DNA of 64,000 nt from JAIOQJ01 sp963718635 (GTDB taxonomy: Bacteria > Planctomycetota > Planctomycetia > Gemmatales > Gemmataceae), in NCBI GenBank assembly GCA_963718635.1, contig OY970367.1:5828001-5892000 (forward strand), in the 5' to 3' direction. The notes under the pieces are model-generated. The model was not told the DNA's origin. It worked only from the letters and a program-made list of their open reading frames with translations, and searched no databases. Shown here in pieces: positions 31,162 to 42,003 of this stretch. Each line of letters opens with the position of its first letter. Within the stretch, counting starts at the first letter, position 1. The position numbers and the translations under genes are program-made.

Positions 31162-31219
31162 TGCAACTGGAAGCCGCAAGCGACGACCCGTTTACGAACG
31201 ATTGCAAAGGTTGACCGAT

Positions 31220-34200
31220 ATGGACGAGCGAGAGCCGGATTTGATTATCGTCGAGCGCTACTATAAGCGCCTTACCGACTCGTTGCAAGTGTCGGACAAA
31301 GTCTACGATGGCACCACTTGGTGGCTCATTCTTATTCCGGTATTAGCCATCGGCGCGATCTTCATTACGTGGATGTATGCCAAAGATTCGAAGAGCATTC
31401 GCTGGTATTTTTCCGTGCCGCTGGCACTAATGCGGGCCACCGTTTACGGCCTGCTCGCTTATATGTTCCTGCTGCCGACTATCAAAGAGACGCGCATCTG
31501 GAAGCCGGCCGAGCCGCCCACTCTGATGAAAGAATCTCGCGTCGTTGTTCTCTTCGACATTTCGGACAGCATGGCGAAAATCAGCGATGACTCCAGCAGT
31601 CAGGCCAAACGCCGTACGCGTTTACAAAAGGTCATTGAATACGTCAGCGATGAACACCTCGCCTTCATGAAGAAACTGCTGGAAAACAATCCGGTTTACG
31701 TTTATCGCTTCGGCACCCGGCTCGACAACGAGGTGAACTCCTTCAAGCAGAACAAGGCATTGGACGACAACGGCCAAGAGAAGGCCGAGATGCGGCCTTT
31801 CGTCATGCGCCGCGTGAAAGACAAGCCGGGCATGGAAGAGCAGACGCTGCTCACTCGTTGGAACGAACAAGATTGGAAGAACTTCTCCGAGTACACCGAT
31901 TTCCGCAGTTGGACCGTTCGCGGGCTGAGCGATAAAGGGCGTGAGGCGATCGAAAAAGAGTTCCCCGACATCACCGGCGACGATGGCAAGAGCGCCGGCT
32001 TCGGCATCGATTGGGCTCAAGGCGTTCTCGCTGCCATGAAGGGAGGCGAAACCCTGATGAGCCGGCTGAAACTCTCCGAAGAAGACGCCACCGTGTTCCG
32101 CGGCAATGTCAACAGCATGGACAGTCGGCTCAGCATTGCCCGCACCATTACCCAAGGGACGAACGTCACCGAATCAGTGCAGGCCGTCTACGAAGCGGAG
32201 AAAGACAACAAGCTCGAAGGCATCATCGTCTTCAGCGATGGTCGTAGCAACATCGGCGTCGATTCACGCCTCCGCGCCGGTAAGGAAGAAGTCAAAATCA
32301 GCCCGTTGATGGACGATCTGCACCGCTCGGCCAAGAAAGATGGCGTGGTCATCATCGTCGTCGGCGTGGGCGAACATCGCGTTGTTAAAGGTGTTCGCAT
32401 TACGGATCTACAAACGCCGGATCAATCGCCGCCCGACGACGCCTTCAAAGTAATAGTCGAAATCGATGGCGAGAACCTACCGGGCGAAGCCATCGACGTC
32501 TTCCTCGAACTGACGCCGCCACAGACCGAAGTGCCCATTGTCCTACCGGGCAAGGTTACCTTCGACCGGAGCGAGCCGCCGCATGGCCAGTTCGAATGGA
32601 CGATCAACCCGCCCGACATCAACAAGCTGCTTCCGGAAGATCTGCATGCGCGTATTACCAACCCGAAAGAGATGATAAACGGCGTCTGGAAGGCACGAGC
32701 CTTTACGGCCAAGCTCAACGACGAAGGCAAGCCGATCGGCGCGGAGAAGATTTACAGCGAAGTGATGCCGATCAAGGTCGAGCAGAAATCCGTCCGCATT
32801 CTCTTGATGGGTTCGGTGGCGAATCGTGACTTCCAGTTCTTGCTGACGCAGCTGATTCGCGATAAAGCCGAAGTGAGCGTCGTGCTGCAAAATGACGCCG
32901 GCCAATTTCTCGATGGCAAGAGCATCTCGTTCCTGGACGATAAATTCCGCCATCTGACGCGCTTTCCCGACCGATTGAACATTGAAGAGGATCCGACGGA
33001 GACGCCCGAAACCAAGTGGATGAACCTGTCACGCTACGATGCCATTATCGCTTTCGATCCCGATTGGTCGCTCATCACGGAAGAGCAGGCGGCCAACATT
33101 CAGAAATGGGTCGATCTGCAAGCCGGCGGCCTGTTGCACATCGGCGGACCCGTCAACACGAAGAAGCTCACCTGGTCGGACAATACCGCCAAGTTGCAGC
33201 CTTTGCTTGAAATCTTCCCGGTGATCCTCGGCGATTACGATCTGAAGATGGCTAATCGCGATCGCAATAAGCCGCGCCGATTGGAGTTCCCCGGCGCTTC
33301 ACCGGAGATGGAGTTTCTCCGCCTCGACGACGATGAGCCGGACAACACCATCTCCGGTTGGGAAACTTTCTTCACCGGTAAAAAAACGCGCGAGGCGGGC
33401 GCGGGGGTGGAACTGAAGCGCGGCTTCTTCGACTATTATCCGGTTAAGGATGTCAAAGCAGGCGCTACCGTGGTCGCACGCTACATCGAACCGTTGGCGA
33501 GCGACAATACCTTCGATCACAAAGACCCTCCTTATATCGTCGCCTATAAGTACGGCCAGGGCTGGACCGCCTTCCTCGGCTCGTCCGAGATCTGGCGCTT
33601 TCGCCAGGCGAAAGACGTTTACTTCGAACGCTTCTGGGTCAAGATGTCCCGCTTCCTCGCATCGGGCAGCCGTAAAAAGCAGAACCGCCGAGGCCGTATT
33701 TTGATGTCAAAGACGTTTTCAACCGGCGACTATTTACGGCTTGTCGTTCACGAACTCGATGCCAATCTGAAAGGCCTTCCTGACTCGGCTAATCCCGTAG
33801 TTACCGTTCGTCCGGTCGAACTGCTGAAGGAGGCTGGATGGGAGGGAATGAAGAAAAAAGATTCGCCGGCAGGAAAAAAAGATGGCGAATCGACGCCGAT
33901 GGAGGGCGGCTTCAAGAGCGAAGAGGAGTATCTGAAATCGTTGACGCGCGAACTCAAACTAAGTCCGCGTACGGGTCCCGGCGCTAAGAAGGACGAAGGG
34001 TATTTCCAGTTACAAAAGATGCTCACGGCCAAGGATTTTCCGCCGGGAATCTGGCACGTCGATGCCAAGATCCCCAACAGCAGCGAATCGCTTTCGGAAA
34101 AGTTCATCATCCGGAAAGCTCAGCCGGCGGAACTGACCGATACCAAGCCCGATCTTTTGTCGCTAGCTGCGATCGCTTCTGAAGTTTCGGAGATCAATGA

Positions 34201-34567
34201 ACGTTTGCAACTAAAGAAGCCCGAAGTTCTCGAAAAACTCAAAGCGCGGTCGTTCTCATCGCCCAGCATTGCCGGACAGCGCCTGGCCTATAAGTTCGAT
34301 GATCGCCAGTCGCTTGAACTGATTCCCGAAGTGATGCGTTATAACTCGGAGCAGATCACCAATCCGCAAACCGAACCGGAGATTCAAAAGGTCCGCATTG
34401 AGCCAAGCTGGTTCAACGGCCCGGAACTGCCCGAGTGGATGACGCGCTGGTTCGACAAGTCGAACGGGGAATCGCAGAAATCGCATTCCGTCGCTTTGTG
34501 GATGCTCGTCTGCATCGCGTTGTTGTCGCTCGAATGGCTGACGCGAAAGTTGTTGAAGTTGGCATGA
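31220..34567 (+). CDS. Large membrane protein with vWA and glutamine-amidotransferase-like domains
   Basis: About 1115 residues. Two N-terminal helices (WWLILIPVLAIGAIFITWMY; LALMRATVYGLLAYMFLL) precede a vWA domain with VVLFDISDSMAKI, the D-x-S-x-S metal site. Around 32800-33600 the chain has the layout of a glutamine-amidotransferase-like fold (VRILLMGSVANRDFQFLLTQ, GGLLHIGGPVN), a combination known from vWA/BatA-family proteins; the catalytic cysteine of true amidotransferases is not evident. A final helix (SVALWMLVCIALLSLEWLTR) anchors the C-terminus. ATG 31220 is used; an earlier TTG at 31202 is possible and no strong ribosome site decides it. No frameshift was seen over 3.3 kb. It follows the BatA-like gene by 58 bases and should be part of the same membrane complex. 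Confidence 0.86.
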   Translation: MDEREPDLIIVERYYKRLTDSLQVSDKVYDGTTWWLILIPVLAIGAIFITWMYAKDSKSIRWYFSVPLALMRATVYGLLAYMFLLPTIKETRIWKPAEPPTLMKESRVVVLFDISDSMAKISDDSSSQAKRRTRLQKVIEYVSDEHLAFMKKLLENNPVYVYRFGTRLDNEVNSFKQNKALDDNGQEKAEMRPFVMRRVKDKPGMEEQTLLTRWNEQDWKNFSEYTDFRSWTVRGLSDKGREAIEKEFPDITGDDGKSAGFGIDWAQGVLAAMKGGETLMSRLKLSEEDATVFRGNVNSMDSRLSIARTITQGTNVTESVQAVYEAEKDNKLEGIIVFSDGRSNIGVDSRLRAGKEEVKISPLMDDLHRSAKKDGVVIIVVGVGEHRVVKGVRITDLQTPDQSPPDDAFKVIVEIDGENLPGEAIDVFLELTPPQTEVPIVLPGKVTFDRSEPPHGQFEWTINPPDINKLLPEDLHARITNPKEMINGVWKARAFTAKLNDEGKPIGAEKIYSEVMPIKVEQKSVRILLMGSVANRDFQFLLTQLIRDKAEVSVVLQNDAGQFLDGKSISFLDDKFRHLTRFPDRLNIEEDPTETPETKWMNLSRYDAIIAFDPDWSLITEEQAANIQKWVDLQAGGLLHIGGPVNTKKLTWSDNTAKLQPLLEIFPVILGDYDLKMANRDRNKPRRLEFPGASPEMEFLRLDDDEPDNTISGWETFFTGKKTREAGAGVELKRGFFDYYPVKDVKAGATVVARYIEPLASDNTFDHKDPPYIVAYKYGQGWTAFLGSSEIWRFRQAKDVYFERFWVKMSRFLASGSRKKQNRRGRILMSKTFSTGDYLRLVVHELDANLKGLPDSANPVVTVRPVELLKEAGWEGMKKKDSPAGKKDGESTPMEGGFKSEEEYLKSLTRELKLSPRTGPGAKKDEGYFQLQKMLTAKDFPPGIWHVDAKIPNSSESLSEKFIIRKAQPAELTDTKPDLLSLAAIASEVSEINERLQLKKPEVLEKLKARSFSSPSIAGQRLAYKFDDRQSLELIPEVMRYNSEQITNPQTEPEIQKVRIEPSWFNGPELPEWMTRWFDKSNGESQKSHSVALWMLVCIALLSLEWLTRKLLKLA

Positions 34568-34637
34568 TGAAGGTAGCCTAATCGTCTCGTTTGGCCGCCC
34601 ACGCCCTTCAAGGTTATTCCGTTTACGGTGGAAGATC

Positions 34638-37600
34638 ATGGCCGATAACGTCAAGCATCACGAGTCGATCGACCTTCGCGCCTATCATCCGCTCGCACGG
34701 TTGCGGCGGATCATCCGCGCCTACGTTGTCGTTGAAGGCCTCTTGCTCGCCCTCATCCTCGGTTGCCTTTGGTTTTGGCTCTCCACCGCGCTCGATTTCG
34801 GCGTGCAATACTTCTTCGACATCGATCTGCTCGACCGCGCCCGACCCGTCCGAACCGTAATGCTGGTCGTATTCGGCCTGGGCATGGTTGCCATCCTGTT
34901 CTGGTATGTCGTCCGGCGATGGTTTCGCGATTTCAGTCCGCCATCGCTGGCGCTGGTTCTGGAGAAGCGCTTCCCCGATTTGCTCGGCGATCGCTTGATC
35001 ACGGCCGTCGAACTGGCTGATCTGAAGAAGGCGGAAAGCCAGGGCTATTCGGTTGAAATGATCGTCAAGACGATGAAGGACGCCAAGGAACGCGTCGATC
35101 AAGTTCCCGTGCGGACGGTCTTCAATTGGCGCCGGCTCGGCCTGATGGCTTGGACGCTTCTTGGCGCGAGCGTATTTTTGTTGGTTTTGACTTACCCTTT
35201 GAGCGTGTTGATCTCCCTGGTGGACATGCCGCGCGGCGCGAGCTTTGGCGGATGCTCGCCCTGAACGGCGTTCTCGTGGTTGCGCTGGCCGTCATATTCG
35301 CTCTGCCTTGTTTGCTCGCGCTGCGCCGCCGCAATACTCCTCGCTTCGTCGGCATTCTGTTGGGCGTCACGGCCCTTTGCGCCATCGGCGCGGGCGTTGG
35401 CTACAGCTTTGCCTTCAACCGCGTCAACAACTTGAAGATGCACGAATACTCGTGGCGGCTCAACCATGTAGCCGACATCGCCGTCGATCGCAATTTCCGC
35501 TTCAAGGAAACGCATTGGCCGAAGGATGAATACTTTGCCGATTGGCTCGATTTTCCCGTCGAAGAAAAGCGCATCCAGGTCAACAAGACGATCAACGCTC
35601 GCGCTTACTTTGCAACATTTATCGTCGCTGACGAAAGTTCACCGCGACGCTGGCGGCCACTACAGTGTTCCGACTTGCCCAATGTGCTTGAAGCGGACAA
35701 GATCCCGGAACTCCCGTTGGATCGCATCCAGGCTTACGTGGTCGGCATGACCGCCGGCGACGAACGCTCGCCGGTCGGCTACGACAAGAAATCGCTCAAA
35801 CTACCCAAACGCGATGACATCCCGGTCGATCTTGCCCTCGCGGTCCTTGGCGACCTCACCTCGCCGCTGGCGGCCTTCAGCGACAGTGAACGCGAAGCGT
35901 TTGTAAAGCTGGAAAAAAACCTGGATGCCAAAGCCAGAGATGTTCGGCTTGGCGGCCGGCTGATTCGCCGGATTGACGCTCCCGGCAGCTTGTCGCTCAG
36001 TTACGAAAAAGCAGAGACCAAACAGAAAGGCAAAGCAGCGCTCGCGGTATTGGACCATCGACGTAATGTTTATGCGCTTGAGCAACCCGTGCAACTGAAT
36101 GAGAAAGTTCACCTTTATGCCGAAGGGGATCTTCACGGCAAAGTCGTGCGGACGCCGACGAAAGTCGTTGAAATGGTGCGAGCGCCCAAAGTGGAAACGC
36201 TCGCCTATCAGGAATTCCGCCCTGCCTATTACTATTATCTGCCGCCGACTGGGCCGCGTGCCGACACGATCGATCAACGCCGTCGGCTCTTTCGCGATCT
36301 GCGTCAGGCTTTGCCCGAAATGCGCTCGCAACGGCCGCCCGAATCGTTCACCATTCCCGACATGGCCCTCGGCAGCGAACTCTTGATCACTGCCACCGCG
36401 GATAAAACATTGCAGGAAGTGACGCTCACACCCCGCAGCGTCGAGTTCCCAGGCAGCGCTGTGAAAGAAGATGTTCTTAGCGTGCCGTTGGCCATCAGCG
36501 CCGACGGCAGATCCTTTTCCATCCCCTTCGTGGCAGAGGGACGCCCCCTGCGCGATTGGGCAACCACCGCCTGGTTCGGTTCGTTGCCCCTACGCCCGAA
36601 TCATTTTATCGCGATCAATGGCTGGCCGCGCTGCCGGTTGCGCCAAGCCGTGCCATTGCTACGGAAACCAATCCGAGTTTCCCGCTCGTCAATCGCACGA
36701 TGACTTTCGACGTGCTGATGAAGGACATGGACAACATGACTTCCAGCCGAAGCTTTACCGTTCGGCCACTCGACGATAAGCCGCCGAGTGTCAGCCTTTA
36801 CGTCGACGTCATTCGCCAAGTGCAGGCAAACGACCGCACGGTGCTGCTCTGCACGGCCAAAGCGGAGATTCCGTTTACCAAAGAGAGCGTCGTCACCGAC
36901 GACAACGGCTTGCACAAAGTCGAATTCACTTACGAGTATCTCCCGCTGGCGAACTCAACGCTGGTTGGCGTGCGCGCCGAGCTAGCCGCCTGGCTATGGG
37001 CGAGCACGCCGATCATGCCGACCATTGGCGACTTTCTCTATCGTCGTGAAGTCCTCCTGCGCACCATGTCCACCAGCAAAGGCCCGGAGCCGATCAAGGG
37101 AAGCGTGCCGTTGGAAGCGTTCGCGCTCGCCCAAAGCCGTAATGCCGAAGGCGGAGTGCTTTCTGTCGATCAACTTCGCGATAAACTGAGCAAGCCGCTG
37201 CCCCAAGGCTATACGTCGCCGGTGCTGAATCGGCTGGAATTCAGCGACGAAGGCAAGCAACTGACCTTCGATTTGCGTGATCGCCTACCCCGGTTGGCAA
37301 GCAAAGACGCATCAGGCGTCGAGACAGCCTACGAACTGATCCTCAACGTTCGCGCAACCGATTCCAATGTGGTCTCCTTGCTGGATCGCACTTCGGAGAA
37401 CAAGGAGGCGCCGCTCGTTTTCCGCATCGTTTCGGAAGATGAGTTGAAAGGCTACATCATGAAGGAAGAGGCCGATCTGGTGCGCCGTTTTGAAGAGATG
37501 ATCCGCAAGCTCGAAGCAAACGACCGTATCTTGGACGGCGTGGCTGACCGCACGAAATCGACCGCCAAGACCACGGAAAAGCTTTCTCCCTTGACCGCAA

Positions 37601-38337
37601 TCAGCGAGCAGACGCGCGTCGATGGCATTGCCGAAATTGTCACCAAATCAAAAGAATTGACGGCCGACATCCAGGTGGCCTACGCCCGCATTCAGCGCGA
37701 GTACGAGGTAAACCGCTTCGTCTCCACACTCACCAACGGTCTTAGCAACGACATCATTAATCCTTTGAAAGCCGTCCAATTGAAGGAGTTCCCCGAGGCG
37801 GAACTCGAGTTGAACAAGTTCCATGCGGTGCTCACCGAAGGCAGGCCTGAGACCGCTGAGCCGCAGAGCGAACTCACCAGCGTCAAGATGAAGGCGCTGG
37901 TGAAGGCCCTGAACGACATCCGCGCCCGCATGGGCATCGCCTTCGGCCTTGGCGATGCGGTTCAAGGCATCGAACGGATCTACAACGGCCAGAATAAATT
38001 GAGCAAACAAGATCTGGCGCGACTGCACGATGAGTTGGTCGACAGACTTCTCGCACTGCGCATTGCCCCAATCGATGCGGTCACTATTGATGCCGAGAAG
38101 ACGGCGAAAGTGATAGTCAAATTGCAAATGCCGTTAACCCTGACGAGCAATCCGTTCCTACGATTCGAATTGCCCAAAGACAGCGGCTTGAAAGTAGAGC
38201 CGGCCGAGATCCCATTGGCCGATGATGCCAAAGAAGCGACCTTTGCAATCGTCGCCGGCAGCAAGAAGGGGAGCTATTCAATTAACATCATGCCTTCCCA
38301 AGGCAAGCCGGTCGAGCTGCGGGTGATTGTGAAGTAG
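34638..38337 (+). CDS. Giant membrane protein of the MoxR/vWA cluster, DUF4175-like (two frameshifts)
   Basis: Read as one gene of about 1230 residues. After the N-terminal helix (IIRAYVVVEGLLLALILGCL) and a second helix (VMLVVFGLGMVAILFWYVV) comes a soluble section with SLALVLEKRFPDLLGDRLIT, which is typical of the DUF4175/TIGR02302-like proteins seen with MoxR operons. Two further helices near 35150-35400 follow, then a very long extracytoplasmic part of beta-rich and coiled-coil segments (ERIYNGQNKLSKQDLARLHD). Breaks: at 35235-35239 reading GCGCGC for GGCGC gives VDMPRARELWRMLALNG; near 36560-36600 a further single-base loss joins WFGS to VAPTPESFYRDQW, with the exact site unclear. Function unknown; position as last gene of the cluster suggests a stalk or substrate-recognition part of the same complex. 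Confidence 0.78.
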
Positions 38338-38446
38338 AGTGCCTGGAGTCGAATCATTTCTGTTGCGCCTGCCTTTACAGTGTGGAGCGCGCCTACGCTA
38401 GTGTAACGCGGTTCGCCAGGGCGAGCCGAGCAGTTGTATCGGCGGA

Positions 38447-38539
38447 TTTTGGCGAGCCGGGAGCGTGAGCGACCGGAGTTGCAACTTACATAACTCAATG
38501 CGCATTTCTCCGGTCGCTCACGCTCTCGGCTCGCCAAAA
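38447..38539. repeat. Long inverted repeat (32-base arms, one mismatch)
   Basis: ttttggcgagccgggagcgt and its continuation (38447-38478) pair with the reverse complement at 38508-38539 around a 29-base loop. The 318-base spacer 38338-38655 holds no gene. Placed after the last gene of a long cluster it might end transcription, but the same sequence type is a widespread planctomycete intergenic repeat. Confidence 0.7.
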
Positions 38540-38655
38540 CTACCTTTCGTTAGCGGCTTCAAACACCGCAAATTGACCTAGCCGCGCGACCCCGGCTTTG
38601 TTATTCGACAATCTTTATTGCGCGGAATCTAGGTACGAGCGATCGGTTCAATGGT

Positions 38656-40193
38656 ATGACGAAGCCGCCGTTGCCAAGTTACGACAAAGCATGCTCGCCA
38701 ATCTATCTGTGCTTACTTTCCCAGCACGGATGGTGGTTCGCCGTCTTACTCGGTCTCGGCCTGCGCACTCTGCATTTCCTACGCGTTCCAAGTGTTTGGC
38801 ACGACGAGGCGGCCTTGCTCGTCAACGTGATCAATCTTCCGTTCGGTCACATTTTTGGTTCGCTTGCCTTCCATGAAGCTGCGCCGCCGCTCTTTCTATT
38901 GCTGGAGCAGGCGGTCTGTTTCCTCGGCGGCGATGGCATTCAGGTCCTGCGCCTGCTGCCATTTCTAGCGAGTTGCATAGCGCTCGTGTTGTTCGCACTT
39001 GTCGCCCGGCATGTCTTGCCCGGTTGGCCATCGTTCTGTGCCGTCGCACTCTTCGCGATCTCAGACCGAATGTTGTGGCATTCGGTGGAAGCGAAGCCCT
39101 ATACGGTCGATGTCCTCGTCGCCGTTTTGGCTATCTACAGTCATGTTGCTACGCGTAACTTGCCTCTAGGCCGACAGTTTCTGTTTGCCCTCCCTATCTT
39201 GCCGGCTTTGCTTTGGGTTTCGTACCCCGCCTGTTTTGTAATCGGTGCCTGGCTGCTGGCACGCTTGCCCGCCCTATGCCGTTCGCGATCAAAGGCCGAT
39301 TGGCTGCTCGCTGCCGCATTAGTTTTTGCTATTGGAATATCGTTCATCGCATTGACGGTCGGCCCCGTGCGCGCTCAACGAGATGGACCGATGGAAGCCT
39401 GTTGGACGGCCGCATTTCCGGACTGGCAACACCCTTGGCAGGTGCCAGTTTGGGCGGTTCGATCGACGATTGACGTCTTCACCTATTGCCTGGCCCCGCA
39501 TGGCTGGATGCTCTCGATCCTGATCGTCAGCGGTGGCTGGGCCCTTTATCGACAGCTTCCCAAAGGAAGTGAAGCCGATGCGAGTGACATGCAAAATACG
39601 ATGGGCAGAGATCGAACACTGTTGACGGTCATGGTGGCACCCTTGGCGCTCGCCCTGCTCGCCTCATTCCTGGGAAAGTATCCTTATTGCGGCATGCGCG
39701 TCCTCGTCTTCATGACGCCTGCGATTTGCTTATTGACGGCCGCTGGCATTCGGCCGGTGAATAATTGGCTACGCCGGCGTCACTGGATGGCGGTCGCCAT
39801 TACCTGCGGCGTGTTGGCCGTGCCGTTTGGACATACGATTTACCGGCTGCAAAATCCCTGGCAGCGGGCGGACACCGCCGGTTGCGCCCGATACGTCACT
39901 GATCATTGGCAAGACAACGACGCGGTCTGCTTCAATTTCTGGGAAGGTGAGTACTACTTCCGCTCGCAATCAAGCCGCTGGTTTCGATTCGGTCAACCAA
40001 TGGCCGTTCCTCCCGCGCCCTCTGGTATGTCGCAGTCGCCGGCACGCCGGAACTTCGCGAGTCGGTCTTGAGCCGGGTTCCGACAGGCTGGCGCTTGGTC
40101 GAACGGCGTGACTATAAAGGGGGCGCCGTCACTCTCTATCTTCCAGAGGACGACCGCTTCGTCTCGACTTCTCCCTTCTCTCCCGTACCCTAA
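38656..40193 (+). CDS. GT39/ArnT-like membrane glycosyltransferase (one frameshift)
   Basis: About 512 residues, 10 or more hydrophobic segments. The first luminal loop has VPSVWHDEAALLVNVI, the acidic WHDEA motif that binds the sugar-phosphate lipid in dolichyl/undecaprenyl-phosphate mannosyltransferases (PMT, ArnT). AKPYTVDVLVAVLAIYSHVA is also family-typical. It should transfer a sugar from a polyprenyl-phosphate donor to a surface acceptor. The frame is lost near 40012-40023: AVPP ends in one frame and ALWYVAVAGTPELRESVLSR continues one frame over to the stop at 40191-40193. A lost base in a cccgcgccc run (restored as cctccgcgcgccc, or as one extra c) explains it. The acceptor is not identifiable from context; the downstream GT4 enzyme suggests surface glycan synthesis. 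Confidence 0.8.
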
Positions 40194-40233
40194 AAGCAAC
40201 GATATATTTTCAAGTCCGTATAGGAGTTCGATC

Positions 40234-40337
40234 ATGGGCAATCCCGCCGGCGATAAGAAAAAGTTGCGCGCAAGCGCCGTAAGAAGCTGACCATTCGCAT
40301 CGATGAAAAGAAACAGCCGGTCGCAAAACCGGGATGA
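40234..40337 (+). CDS. Small lysine-rich protein (about 34 aa, one frameshift)
   Basis: ATG 40234 follows TAGGAG by seven bases. It reads MGNPAGDKKK, then shifts; in the next frame RKRRKKLTIRIDEKKQP and VAKPG follow to a stop at 40335-40337. Adding one A to the run at 40259-40264 gives a continuous 34-residue product, so a homopolymer error is likely. Half of the residues are Lys or Arg, suggesting RNA, DNA or lipid binding. Too short for family assignment. The good ribosome site and the continuous basic character on both sides of the shift support a real gene. Confidence 0.5.
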
Positions 40338-40391
40338 TATTTGTCACTGAGCTTTCCGCTGCGCTCGATTTCTGATGTTGAACCTACAACC

Positions 40392-40832
40392 ATGAAACTT
40401 GATCTGCTTCCCGATGATGACGTCGATTCATTCGACTTCGTTCCGTGGATCAACTGCCTGTTCCTGCTGATGTTTTTTTTGATGACCATATCCTCCGGTT
40501 TCTTAGCGGAGGCGGAAGGGCATCGGGTCACTTTGCCCACCGCGGAGACGGTGCAACTTATTGCGCGCGATGATGCCGACATGGTAACCTACGCGGCCAA
40601 CGATCAACTCTGGTGGCAAACGTCCGCAGGCGAGTCGGCTCTCGATTCGCTGGCTGATCTTGAAGTGAAGGTTCGCGAGCGATCAGAACCAAATCGGCCC
40701 GTGATCGTTCGTTGCGATCGCCGCTGCACTTACGAGCAATACACGAGGCTGAAGAACGCGTTACTGAACGCGGGAGTGACGACCATTTTTGAAGAGATGG
40801 GAAGTCGGCCATCGGCCGATCCGCCGAAATGA
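40392..40832 (+). CDS. ExbD/TolR-family protein, no adjacent ExbB
   Basis: About 146 residues. MKLDLLPDDDVDSFDFVPWI leads into a single transmembrane helix NCLFLLMFFLMTISSGFLAE, the ExbD topology with an acidic residue zone before and a periplasmic C-terminal domain after. RPVIVRCDRRCTYEQYTRLK matches the ExbD periplasmic fold (P-V-x-V-R-x-D). ExbD proteins couple proton flow through an ExbB pentamer to energise outer-membrane transporters. Here there is no exbB and no tonB close by, and the aspartate inside the membrane helix of canonical ExbD is not obvious. ATG 40392 is chosen because it is the first methionine before the conserved helix; an upstream extension is unsupported. It precedes the GT4 gene by 33 bases. 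Confidence 0.8.
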   Translation: MKLDLLPDDDVDSFDFVPWINCLFLLMFFLMTISSGFLAEAEGHRVTLPTAETVQLIARDDADMVTYAANDQLWWQTSAGESALDSLADLEVKVRERSEPNRPVIVRCDRRCTYEQYTRLKNALLNAGVTTIFEEMGSRPSADPPK

Positions 40833-40865
40833 TGATTGAAGCAAGCTGCGGAAAAGGAATTCTGT

Positions 40866-41993
40866 ATGAACGTCATCGTCTTCACGCCTTGCTTAGTGCA
40901 GGGCGATGCCGTCAGCAACGATGTGCTCTCGATGGTCGATGCGCTCAACCGCGCCGGGCATAACGCGCGGGCTGCCGCGCCTACCATCAAGAACGGCATC
41001 GACGCCCTGCCTTTCGAACGGATCGCGTCTTTTTTGCAGTCGCCCAATGACGCCTTGATCTACCATCATTCCATCGGCATGGAAGAAGGTATCCAGCTTT
41101 ACGAATCGCTATCCTGCTGCAAAATTGTCAAGTACCATAACATCACCCCGCCGCGGTACTACGAATCGTTCAATAAGGAAGTCGAGCGAATCTGTCGTCT
41201 GGGCCTCGAACAAACCTCGCGACTATTGCCGGATTGCGCCGCTTTCTGGGTCGATTCGCCTTTCAATGGCCGGGAGATGCAGGAGCAACATCCCGAGCAA
41301 CCGTTCGAAGTGCTCCCACCGTATAACCAAGTGGATGAATTGATCAACGCCGAGCCCGATCTGACTACCGTGGCCCTTCACGACGATTGGCTGACGAACA
41401 TTCTGGTCGTCGGACGCATTGTGCCCAACAAAAACAATATGCTGGCGGTCGATGCGTTTGCGGAGTATCAGAGCCGATTCGATTCGCGCAGCCGGCTGAT
41501 ATTCGTAGGCGATCTCGCCCAAAACAAATACTTTGATTGCTTGATTGACCATATCCGCGAGCGCCAGCTAAGCCGGCATGTGGTGATAACGGGCAAAGTT
41601 TCAACGCGCCAGTTGAAGACGCTCTTTCTCACGGCCCAGATGCTCTTGAGCACGAGCAGCCACGAAGGTTTTTGCCTGCCGCTCATTGAAGCGATGGAGC
41701 TGCGCGTGCCGATAGTCGCGGTGCCGAATGCGGCGATTCCCGACACTGCCGCCGATGCCGCCTGGTACGCAGAAGCGACACCGGGTGCTATCGCCGAAGT
41801 TATGCACCAGGTGCGCACGCTCCCGTTGCAGCGCGAAGCACGGCTGAACCGGGGCTGGCAACGGCGACAGGATTTCTACCGTAACGAAGCGATCGAACGG
41901 CGACTCCTGCAGTTGTTCCGCGAGGCTACAGAGAAGTGGGGAATGGCGAAGACATCGTTACAGTCGGTCGAGGCCAATCAACCTTCGGAATAG
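40866..41993 (+). CDS. GT4-family glycosyltransferase
   Basis: About 375 residues, GT-B fold. The N-terminal half starts MNVIVFTPCLVQGDAVSNDV and has YHHSIG and KYHNITPPRYY. The C-terminal half carries the GT4 donor site: NILVVGRIVPNKNNMLAVDA, VVITGKVSTRQLKTLF and the E-x7-E-type segment SSHEGFCLPLIEAMELRVPI. GT4 enzymes are retaining transferases that use nucleotide sugars. Acceptor unknown. ATG 40866 lies five bases behind AAGGAA; an upstream TTG adds only ten residues and overlaps nothing useful. The stop is ten bases before the ubiX start, so these two are probably cotranscribed, though their functions are unrelated. Length and motifs are complete. Confidence 0.9.
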   Translation: MNVIVFTPCLVQGDAVSNDVLSMVDALNRAGHNARAAAPTIKNGIDALPFERIASFLQSPNDALIYHHSIGMEEGIQLYESLSCCKIVKYHNITPPRYYESFNKEVERICRLGLEQTSRLLPDCAAFWVDSPFNGREMQEQHPEQPFEVLPPYNQVDELINAEPDLTTVALHDDWLTNILVVGRIVPNKNNMLAVDAFAEYQSRFDSRSRLIFVGDLAQNKYFDCLIDHIRERQLSRHVVITGKVSTRQLKTLFLTAQMLLSTSSHEGFCLPLIEAMELRVPIVAVPNAAIPDTAADAAWYAEATPGAIAEVMHQVRTLPLQREARLNRGWQRRQDFYRNEAIERRLLQLFREATEKWGMAKTSLQSVEANQPSE

Positions 41994-42003
41994 GGAGTCG
42001 TTG

